From the NCBI GenBank assembly GCA_022842885.1, contig JALHOR010000033.1:1-51174 (forward strand): a DNA stretch of 51,174 bases, in the 5' to 3' direction. The stretch comes from Anaerolineae bacterium. Lineage in GTDB: Bacteria; Chloroflexota; Anaerolineae; Aggregatilineales; Phototrophicaceae. Positions 34,916 to 42,163 of this stretch are shown here, piece after piece (position 1 is the stretch's first letter; each line of letters opens with the position of its first letter). The translations under genes and the position numbers were made by a program. The notes under the pieces were generated by a model, which did not search any database, had not been told where the DNA came from, and worked only from the letters and a program-made list of their open reading frames with translations.

Positions 34916-35839
34916 GTGCGCGAATTTCAATTTGTTGTTGACCATCCCGGAGAACGATTGGATAAACTTATCCAACAACATATCCCGAATATATCTCGGT
35001 CACAGATTCAAACCCTTATCAAAGATGGACAAGTGATGGTGGGGGATAAACAAGTCAAAGCCGGAGTAAAATTGCACATCGGCGAAATCATCACCGTCCA
35101 GATTCCTGCACCGCCGGAAGTGAGCATAGAGCCGGAAAATATCCCGTTAAATGTGGTGTACGAAGATGCCGATATTGTGGTGCTAGATAAACCGGCGGGC
35201 TTGGTGGTGCATCCCGGTGCGGGTAACGAGACCGGCACATTAGTCAATGCGCTCCTAGCCCGGTATCCAGAAATGATGCAGATGCAAGGCGTAGACCAAG
35301 ATGAAGACGAAGGGCGCATCGGCATTGTGCATCGCCTAGATAAAGACACCAGCGGTTTGATGGTCGTCGCCCGCCATTTGGAGGCATTGACCGATTTGAT
35401 GGAGCAGTTCAAAGAACGTACCGTTGAAAAACACTATTTGGCATTGTTAGAACGCACGCCCAAAACATTAACGGGTCTCGTGGATGCCCCCATCGGGCGC
35501 GACTCGCAACATCGTAAACAAATGCGGGTGCTGCCGCGGGGGCGCAGTGCCATTACTGAATTTGAAGTTGTGGATACCGATTTTCGTGGCGAATATGCGT
35601 TGGTGCGCTGCCAACCCCGCACCGGACGTACCCATCAGATTCGCGTGCATATGGCATTCATTGGCTGCCCAATTGTTGGCGATAAAGTTTATGGCATTCG
35701 CAAATCGGGCGTGAATCTCAAGCGGCATTTTTTGCATGCTGCCAAACTCGCCTTTGAACATCCTATCAGCGGTGAACACTTATCCTTTGAATCGCCACTG
35801 CCTGTTGGTTTGCAAAATACGATGGATAAATTGCGGTAA
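34916..35839 (+). CDS. RluD-family 23S rRNA/tRNA pseudouridine synthase
   Basis: An S4 RNA-binding domain (about residues 12-70, GERLDKLIQQHIPNISRSQI) precedes a PseudoU_synth_2 domain. The catalytic aspartate lies in GIVHRLDKDTSGLMVVA, and the RTGRTHQIRVHM motif follows. The family isomerises uridines in 23S rRNA, or sometimes tRNA; which positions cannot be told. The start is a GTG at 34916 with AGAGAGG six bases upstream. At 307 residues it has the normal length. The unknown protein follows 30 bases downstream. Confidence 0.93.
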   Translation: MREFQFVVDHPGERLDKLIQQHIPNISRSQIQTLIKDGQVMVGDKQVKAGVKLHIGEIITVQIPAPPEVSIEPENIPLNVVYEDADIVVLDKPAGLVVHPGAGNETGTLVNALLARYPEMMQMQGVDQDEDEGRIGIVHRLDKDTSGLMVVARHLEALTDLMEQFKERTVEKHYLALLERTPKTLTGLVDAPIGRDSQHRKQMRVLPRGRSAITEFEVVDTDFRGEYALVRCQPRTGRTHQIRVHMAFIGCPIVGDKVYGIRKSGVNLKRHFLHAAKLAFEHPISGEHLSFESPLPVGLQNTMDKLR

Positions 35840-35869
35840 ATCGAACCATAAAGAGCGATAGGATTTCTT

Positions 35870-36538
35870 ATGTCCAATCTCGTTGAGTCGCTGTCCACAC
35901 CACACTCGATTCTGGAGGCACTTGCAAAGGTGCGGGCAGCGCACGCTTATCTCGTCCAACAGGGCGCATTGGCTGTGTCATCTGCCGCAGATTTGCCAGC
36001 CTCTCCACTTTGGGGAACTCAGATAAAACGAGTACCGGTGATTTTTCCACAAAGCAATCGCCCAAAATTAATACCCGCTTCTATTGAGAAGCATAACCTG
36101 ACGGAAGTTTATAACCAATGCGCCCATATGGAACGCCTGATTGACGCTTTGGAATGGGCAGCACGCGAGTTACCGGGTTATCACGTAACAAACTGTCAGC
36201 CGACAACCAGCAGCAAATCAAATGACCTCGTACTTCAAAATGCAGCGGGTGAAACAGCCCGGTTTGAAGTATCTGATGTGGTGGGTAAAAAAGATAGTAA
36301 TCGAAAACAAGATAAAGAGCTAAAGAGTTTGGGCGTTTTATCATCGGGCAAAGGGGAGGCGCGTTTTCAAATTGACCGCTTCCCCATTGGACGCCTGTTT
36401 CTGGTGGTTTCCACCGATTTTGCTCACCTGCTATGTAACCGAACTAAGGTAAATCCCAAAACAAATCCTCATTACTATTATCAAAAACATCCCGTTAGCC
36501 AATGGACAGTCATTTTTGAGGTGCTGCCCGCAAAATGA
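35870..36538 (+). CDS. Unknown 222-residue protein, weak nuclease-like pattern
   Basis: I do not recognise this protein. It is soluble with no signal peptide. Residues about 115-150 read SNDLVLQNAAGETARFEVSD followed by a Lys-rich helix, which resembles an Asp...Glu-x-X nuclease core (PD-(D/E)XK-like), but the usual lysine after the Glu is serine, so activity is doubtful. The gene starts 30 bases after the pseudouridine synthase and ends at a hairpin that separates it from the convergent SH3-protein gene. It might be a solitary restriction-type protein or a regulator. Confidence 0.6.
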   Translation: MSNLVESLSTPHSILEALAKVRAAHAYLVQQGALAVSSAADLPASPLWGTQIKRVPVIFPQSNRPKLIPASIEKHNLTEVYNQCAHMERLIDALEWAARELPGYHVTNCQPTTSSKSNDLVLQNAAGETARFEVSDVVGKKDSNRKQDKELKSLGVLSSGKGEARFQIDRFPIGRLFLVVSTDFAHLLCNRTKVNPKTNPHYYYQKHPVSQWTVIFEVLPAK

Positions 36539-36568
36539 ATAGACATATTGCCTCAAAAAGAATCGTTT

Positions 36569-36604
36569 TTTAGTTAGGGCGCGATATTTCGCGCCCTAAC
36601 TAAA
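36569..36604. repeat. 16-bp-arm palindromic hairpin in a convergent spacer
   Basis: The arm from 36569 (TTAGTTAGGGCGCGA in its core) pairs with 36589-36604 across a four-base loop. It shares AGGGCGCGATAT with the copy at 42447. It lies between two convergent gene ends and may stop readthrough from both sides, although neither direction has a T-tract after the stem. Confidence 0.75.
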
Positions 36605-36624
36605 TCGCTAACAGCTAAAAGTGC

Positions 36625-37359
36625 TTATTGCGGCACGACGCGCCACCAGACTGAACCACTGCGCCCGACGGCAACCCAACCTGCCCGCCCACGATAGCTG
36701 ACGTTGTACCAGATGTAACCATCGCGGCATACTGCGCTACTCGACAGCACGAGAACACTGTTGAAAGCATCCACACCATCAGTAAACGCCGGGCTAGGAA
36801 TGTAATTCAATTGGTTGCTGCCCAAACCCGCTTCAGCGCGTAACCGACTCGGATAAAAATTATTGCGGAGGGCAATCCGTGACCCCGCCGTAAATTTGGG
36901 GTCGGTTAAGGTACCACATTGGTTGTTGATAGAAAAGCCGAAGTCATTTTCGGTCGTGGCTGCCGCCAGTGCTGATGTCGTCGGCGTTAGGCGAATTTGA
37001 TAGCGCCCACCGTCTAAACCGGAGAAATCTTCTACGCGAATGGTATAAGTGCCATTCGAGAGGGTGGTGAAGGAAACGAGTGAATTACGAAATTCTGCCG
37101 CGGCTTGCACCCCGTCATCATCATCCGAATAAAATTCATCGGCATCAAAAACGCTCACGATGGGGTCAAAATTGGTCGTTGTCACTTCCACGACCCAGTT
37201 TTGCCCGGCACGCGCTCCGAACACATACGTTACCGCCCGCCCGGCAGTTAAATTGCCGATGGTGGTTTGGTCAAAGTTGATACCCAGTTGGGCGTTAGCA
37301 GGAACAAGGATTGCACTTAACATGAGCAACAGTACCACTAAAACAATTTTTTTAGACAT
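36625..37359 (-). CDS. Secreted protein with PPC domain and SH3-like domain
   Basis: A signal peptide (residues 1-23, PANA|Q) is followed by a PPC-like beta domain (about 33-127: GRAVTYVFGARAGQNWVVEV through GRYQIRLTP) and a C-terminal SH3-like domain (about 165-244: GYIWYNVSYRGRAGWVAVGR). PPC domains occur in secreted proteases and surface proteins, and the SH3 part suggests wall attachment. No catalytic domain is present. The gene stands alone, 149 bases downstream of the oxidoreductase gene's 3' end on the same strand. The start is supported by AGGAGGC upstream. Confidence 0.8.
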   Translation of the reverse strand: MSKKIVLVVLLLMLSAILVPANAQLGINFDQTTIGNLTAGRAVTYVFGARAGQNWVVEVTTTNFDPIVSVFDADEFYSDDDDGVQAAAEFRNSLVSFTTLSNGTYTIRVEDFSGLDGGRYQIRLTPTTSALAAATTENDFGFSINNQCGTLTDPKFTAGSRIALRNNFYPSRLRAEAGLGSNQLNYIPSPAFTDGVDAFNSVLVLSSSAVCRDGYIWYNVSYRGRAGWVAVGRSGSVWWRVVPQ

Positions 37360-37507
37360 ACTGCAAAGCCTCCTGTTGTTGTTTGTGCTATCTGATTTAT
37401 TCAGATGCTACACTTTACATCGTATGCCTTTTTCAAAGCGATAGCAAGCGAATCATACCATTTATTACGGGATTTATATCTCTTTTTCAGCTATTCTCTA
37501 GTCTTTC

Positions 37508-38482
37508 TTAAGGGATAACCACCACTTTCCCCAACACTTGGCGCTGCATCAATGCATTTAACGCAGCAGCACCTTCTGTCAGCGGATAGCGGGCGCTAAT
37601 ATAGGGTTTCAAGTCACCAGCGGCAGCCCAACCAAATAACGTTTGGAAAGAGTCTGCCATCACTTGCGGCTTATTCAGCGCATATGCGCCCCAGAACACG
37701 CCGACTAACGCACTATTTTTCAGCAGCACTCGATTTGCAGGTAGTTCTGGGATACGCCCGCTGGCGAAGCCAACCACTAAGTAGCGCCCCTCCCATGCGA
37801 TGCAGCGAATCGCCGCATCAAAACTATCGCCACCCACCGGGTCATAAATGACATCTGCCATTTTGCCATCGGTGATAGTTTGCACGCGCTGGCGCAAATC
37901 TTCGGTAGTGTAGTTAATCAGGTGGTCAGCGCCGTATTGCTGCGCGAGTGCCAATTTTTCCGGCGTGCTGGCAGCCGCAATCACGGTTGCGCCCATTTTT
38001 TTACCAATTTCAACGGCAGTTAATCCGACGCCGCCCGCCGCACCCAAAACCAAGAGCGTCTCGCCGGGCTGCAAGTGCGCCCGATGTGATAATGCGACTT
38101 GCGATGTGCCGTATACAATCGGGAATGCCGCGCCCTGTTCAAACGACATATTGGTGGGCATGGGCAAAGTCATTGCCCCTGGAACGCAGACTTCTTCGGC
38201 AAAGCCGCCATAATTGACAATGCCAATCGCTCTATCGCCCGGTTTTAAATGCGTCACCCCTTCACCCACTGCCAGCACTTCACCCGCCACTTCCAAGCCG
38301 GGGCTAAACGGGAAGGGTGGCTTCAGTTGATATAAGCCTTGCACCAACAGCACATCAGGATAATTGACGCCGCACGCTTTAACACCGATTTTGACTTCGC
38401 CCATGCGGACTTGGGGGCTAGCCACTTCTTGCAAGACCAGCGTATCCGGCAGCCCAAACGCATGACATACGAGTGCTTTCAT
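37508..38482 (-). CDS. Zinc-free NADPH:quinone oxidoreductase-like (MDR family)
   Basis: The 324-residue enzyme has the MDR fold: an N-terminal GroES-like domain (MKALVCHAFGLPDTLVLQEV, then VKIGVKACGVNYPDVLLVQG) and a Rossmann domain with GAAGGVGLTAVEIGKKMGAT. The zinc-ligand cysteines of alcohol dehydrogenases are absent, as in quinone oxidoreductases (QOR). It likely reduces quinones or enones with NADPH in the cytoplasm. I start at the ATG at 38482, since GAGGA precedes it by nine bases and all family members begin here; the open frame to 38692 adds 70 unrelated residues. Confidence 0.92.
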   Translation of the reverse strand: MKALVCHAFGLPDTLVLQEVASPQVRMGEVKIGVKACGVNYPDVLLVQGLYQLKPPFPFSPGLEVAGEVLAVGEGVTHLKPGDRAIGIVNYGGFAEEVCVPGAMTLPMPTNMSFEQGAAFPIVYGTSQVALSHRAHLQPGETLLVLGAAGGVGLTAVEIGKKMGATVIAAASTPEKLALAQQYGADHLINYTTEDLRQRVQTITDGKMADVIYDPVGGDSFDAAIRCIAWEGRYLVVGFASGRIPELPANRVLLKNSALVGVFWGAYALNKPQVMADSFQTLFGWAAAGDLKPYISARYPLTEGAAALNALMQRQVLGKVVVIP

Positions 38483-38756
38483 GGTGATTTTCCTCACTGG
38501 AAAAAATTCGTCTATTTTGCACACAAGTATAACGCAGGCAGGCATTAATCCGCAGAAAGGTGTGATTTGCGTTTGCCGATGTGCGAATAACAGGGCTGAT
38601 TTTTCAGCAAAGGTGCTGATTTTGTTAGATTTCATACAAGCATTTTGACAAAGATGAATAAGCCATGAAGGGCGCTTGGGCGAAATGCACAAGCCAAATG
38701 CTCACAAATTAGGAAGAAATCTGAACAACTATTGCTCCAAATAACGCTTTTTGCGG

Positions 38757-38762
38757 TACAAT
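38757..38762 (+). promoter_or_regulatory. Possible -10 box before the membrane-anchored protein gene
   Basis: TACAAT lies 38 bases before the ATG at 38800. A weak -35 (TTGCTC, 38732-38737) stands 19 bases upstream of it. The rest of the 317-base spacer to the divergent oxidoreductase gene shows nothing else recognisable. Confidence 0.35.
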
Positions 38763-38799
38763 CTAAACACCAATAGTTTTTATCAGGAGAACAGAGCTT

Positions 38800-39549
38800 A
38801 TGAACGAGCAAGATCGGCAGACCGAACCTACCCGTGCGGAAACTCGCAGCGTCGCTATTGTCCTGCTGATGCTCCTGGTGCTGCTGGGTGCCATTGTGCT
38901 GCAAAACCTCCAGCAGTCGCAGGTGCAGGACATGGTGGTGTACGTCTCAGACCAGACCGTTTATGTTGCTAACACCGATGGGTCAGGGCAAAAATCGCTC
39001 ATGACACTCAACGCGGATTGCATGTTGTTCTGGCAGAGCGAACACATGTCGGGCGGTGCCTTCCCGGTAGAAATGGCGATGGCAGATGAGACGACAAACG
39101 CCTTCCCGGCAGGCAGTCATATTGCCTTTGAATTTACGGCTCAGGGCAATTTCAACGTTGCGATGAATAATGATAAAATCACTCTGAGCGATAGCAACAG
39201 CGCCGTTGCTCTGTGGCCCGCGTGCATCACTACGCCATCCAGCCAAGAATGGGATGTCGCTGTGTATGAATATAACGGGATGCTGTACATCAGCAATCTG
39301 TTGACAGGCAGAACCGTGACCATGTTGCCACTGCGCGATAGCGTGCTGTGGTCATCTGAAACCAGCTTTGTTGTGCCGAGTCACGCCATTGCCGGACAAT
39401 TTGACGAACGCGATTATGCCATCCTGCCCTATGGTGCCGAAGTGATTCGCACCATCAGCACCTCCACCTTGGTCGAAGTGCATTTGCTGGATGATTATCA
39501 TGTCATGCTGCGCTACGGCGGCGGCGAAATTGTGGTGATGAGCTACTAA
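38800..39549 (+). CDS. Membrane-anchored protein of unknown function
   Basis: I do not recognise this 249-residue protein. A single membrane helix (about residues 17-38, SVAIVLLMLLVLLGAIVLQN) tethers an external beta-rich domain. Its VYVSDQTVYVANTDGSGQKSL and ISNLLTGRTVTMLPLRDSVLW segments recall one or two TolB-like blades, so it may be a degenerate propeller related to the TolB-like genes downstream. The start has a strong AGGAGA site. A terminator follows, so it is a separate unit from the YfhO operon. Confidence 0.72.
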   Translation: MNEQDRQTEPTRAETRSVAIVLLMLLVLLGAIVLQNLQQSQVQDMVVYVSDQTVYVANTDGSGQKSLMTLNADCMLFWQSEHMSGGAFPVEMAMADETTNAFPAGSHIAFEFTAQGNFNVAMNNDKITLSDSNSAVALWPACITTPSSQEWDVAVYEYNGMLYISNLLTGRTVTMLPLRDSVLWSSETSFVVPSHAIAGQFDERDYAILPYGAEVIRTISTSTLVEVHLLDDYHVMLRYGGGEIVVMSY

Positions 39550-39606
39550 TTGAGCGATTAGCTGTTAGCCATTAGCAAAACCGCATTTCAAAAATCCTTT
39601 TCGTAG

Positions 39607-39626
39607 GGGCGAGACATGTCTCGCCC
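39607..39626. repeat. Perfect 20-bp palindrome, GTAGGGGC family
   Basis: Identical to the 20-mer at 2100-2119 and preceded by TCGTAG. It lies between the membrane-anchored protein gene and its terminator. Confidence 0.85.
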
Positions 39627-39674
39627 TTGCCAACACAAGTGATTTGCAATAAAAACAACATAACAAAAAATTTT

Positions 39675-39704
39675 AACCCCGTGTGGTATCAGACGGGGTT
39701 TTTT
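39675..39704 (+). terminator. Rho-independent terminator
   Basis: AACCCCGT at 39675-39682 pairs with ACGGGGTT at 39693-39700 across a ten-base loop and is followed by further T. It isolates the YfhO-like operon from upstream transcription. Confidence 0.9.
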
Positions 39705-39822
39705 GATTCGTTTTCTCAACATTTCAAAGTTAAACGCACATTACAGCACTTCTGCTTATAGAATAGGAACGGACTACAACATCTTGCTTAAAAGGCTAGG
39801 CTACGAATGAGGACGCCGCAAT

Positions 39823-42159
39823 ATGCATAGAGGATTATGGGTCTTGCTGCCGATTCTCACGCTGGTGAGTGCATTGATGCTGATGCAATTGCCGCAAGTA
39901 TGGCAGTTCCCGGTGATGCTGGCGCTGATTCTAGCGTTGTATTTGGGGCTGGCACGGCAAAAATTATGGGCACTCGTGCAGGAAGCCCGGCAAGCATGGC
40001 TGAATTATCGCCGTGACCATGCCGCGCCGGTTTTTCAGCCGCTTTCCCGCTGGCAAATCGGCGCTGAAATAGCGTTTTTAGCAGTGGCAACCTTATTTTT
40101 TACGCAGGGATTATGGCGCTCTGATAATACGACTAAACTGCCGGGCAGTGAGATGGAGTGGGTTACAAGTTATGTGCAAGTCGCGCATCAAGCATTAACC
40201 GAGTATGGCGATATTCCATTATGGAATCCCTATTATCGCAATGGTGAACCGCTGATAGACAATGCTCATTCTTTTATTCTGAATCCCCTGAGTTCAATTT
40301 TTGGTTTATTGTTTGATGTGCCGCAGGGCATCAAATACAACGTGGTCTTCTATGCTTTTTTTGCTGCATTGGGCGGCTGGTTTCTGGCATATGTGCTGAA
40401 ATTATCCTTGCCCGCCCGTTTGCTCTTAGGGCTGATGCTGCTTGGCAAAGGCAATATGACCAGCATGTTTCTGGCGGGGTATTATCAATTGGCGGCGCAG
40501 CAAGCCTATTTTGGCTGGATTATCGCCGGAACGATTGTGGTTATCAAAACACGCGAAAGGTGGGCAATTATCCTCACGGGCGTGATGATGGCGCTGATGT
40601 TCATGGCGGGCAATGTATGGTATATCCTGCCGATGATGATGAGTGTTTTGGTGGTGGCGGTGTGTTATTCGCTGCCCCTGCGCGATAAACAGGCAATTGG
40701 GCAGGCATGGTTACGCCTTATCGCTGCCGCTATCGTCACCTTAACCGTGAGTGCCGTCTATACATTGCCAGTCGTCACGCAATATGACCACATTGCCCAT
40801 CATACTGATGAAATTCAAGCGGGTTGGGAAGTGGTCGAATATTGGCGCGTGCCAACGTTGTATTTTAACCCGAATGCCTATGATGCTTGGTATGGCTTAA
40901 CTACTTTTTTGCCGCGCCAGAACAATTTCTCTCATGCGCTGCCACATTTTTATTATAGTGCAGTTATCCCTAGCAGCTTGGTTCTGCTGATTTTTGTGTT
41001 GATTCCACCGATTTATCCGTTGTTTCATCATCCCATTTCAAAATTGGATTATCGGCGGTTGTGGTTGGCAGGGCTGGTCTTAGGCATTTTCATGACCTTA
41101 TGGGGCATGGGCGGCACGCCCTTATTTGAGTGGCTCTATGCCAACATTGCACCGCTGCGGCGTTGGCGCTTCGTGGGGCGGGCGCTGGCAGTCGGGTCGT
41201 TCTGGGTGGCGCTGTTGGTGGCACTGCGGCTTGATGCGTTATGGCGAGCCATAAATGGGATGCAGTTTGCGCCCCGCGTTTTACGGCGGATAGCCCTGCT
41301 GATGGTGTTTATCACAACTTTGGCGGCAGGTTGGCAGTTGAATAGTCTATCGTGGTCACATCAGGCACAGGTGATTTCACGCGGCATCGCGGTTGATGAA
41401 AATGAAAGTTATGTTGCCCGTTGTCTCCGCCAGTTGCGCCAAGCCTATCCCGATGCTGAATTAAGCATTTGGATGATGAGTTATGTGGAACTTGAGCCTT
41501 TCATTCGGTATCGGGTGCGCTTATCGCACATTGGGGCAGATTTTTTGGCAGTCCCCGACCCGTCCACCGTTGGGATACCGGAAATGAATTTATGGGAGCG
41601 AATGCCGGAATATGGGCTGCCGTTGGTTTATAGTCAGCGCCAGTACTTGTTTGATAGAGGCTATAAACCAGAACAGGATATTCGGGCTTATAACAACACT
41701 TGTTTTTTGCGCCATCCTATGAAAAGCGTTCCTTATGCCTTTGCGCTGCCCGAAGGTATTTTTCTGCAATATTGGAACTGGGAACAACTGAGCCGTTATA
41801 CCATGCCCGTGCTTGCCTATGAAAATCGGCTGGATACGATTGCTGTGTTGATTGCCAAACAACCGATTGAACAAACGTTGATTGTGAAAGAAACTGCCTA
41901 TCCCGGTTGGACAGTCACGGTCAACGGGGTTCCGGCAAAACTCGACATCACGGGCGGGCTGATTAGCGTGGTGCTGCCGCCGGGGGTGCGCCATGAGATG
42001 TATCAGGTTGTGTTTGCCTATCGTCCGCCGCGTCTTTATGGTGGTGCGGTCATCACCTTCATCGCCATCTTTTTGTGCTGCGCGTATTTGCTGCAGGTGG
42101 ATGAACGCCTGAAAAAATGGCATCAATCGAGAACTCGTGTGCCAGTGCCAGAAAGCTAA
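39823..42159 (+). CDS. YfhO-like polytopic membrane protein, copy 1
   Basis: The 778-residue protein has about 12 membrane helices and the YfhO-like plan: two N-terminal helices, a soluble loop with DIPLWNPYYRNGEPLIDN (the family's D-x-x-x-WN-P step), many central helices, and a C-terminal beta domain with YPGWTVTVNGVPAKL before a last helix. YfhO-related proteins are linked to GT-C glycosyltransfer to lipids or wall polymers. It is the first gene of a four-gene operon; the next starts five bases after its stop. The start at 39823 has GAGGA about 12 bases upstream. A close paralogue lies at 44280. Confidence 0.82.
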   Translation: MHRGLWVLLPILTLVSALMLMQLPQVWQFPVMLALILALYLGLARQKLWALVQEARQAWLNYRRDHAAPVFQPLSRWQIGAEIAFLAVATLFFTQGLWRSDNTTKLPGSEMEWVTSYVQVAHQALTEYGDIPLWNPYYRNGEPLIDNAHSFILNPLSSIFGLLFDVPQGIKYNVVFYAFFAALGGWFLAYVLKLSLPARLLLGLMLLGKGNMTSMFLAGYYQLAAQQAYFGWIIAGTIVVIKTRERWAIILTGVMMALMFMAGNVWYILPMMMSVLVVAVCYSLPLRDKQAIGQAWLRLIAAAIVTLTVSAVYTLPVVTQYDHIAHHTDEIQAGWEVVEYWRVPTLYFNPNAYDAWYGLTTFLPRQNNFSHALPHFYYSAVIPSSLVLLIFVLIPPIYPLFHHPISKLDYRRLWLAGLVLGIFMTLWGMGGTPLFEWLYANIAPLRRWRFVGRALAVGSFWVALLVALRLDALWRAINGMQFAPRVLRRIALLMVFITTLAAGWQLNSLSWSHQAQVISRGIAVDENESYVARCLRQLRQAYPDAELSIWMMSYVELEPFIRYRVRLSHIGADFLAVPDPSTVGIPEMNLWERMPEYGLPLVYSQRQYLFDRGYKPEQDIRAYNNTCFLRHPMKSVPYAFALPEGIFLQYWNWEQLSRYTMPVLAYENRLDTIAVLIAKQPIEQTLIVKETAYPGWTVTVNGVPAKLDITGGLISVVLPPGVRHEMYQVVFAYRPPRLYGGAVITFIAIFLCCAYLLQVDERLKKWHQSRTRVPVPES

Positions 42160-42163
42160 GTGT

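Noticed and set aside
38483..38692. 70-residue N-terminal extension of the quinone oxidoreductase
   Set aside because: The extension has no MDR similarity, while MKALVCHAFG with GAGGA upstream is the family's usual start.
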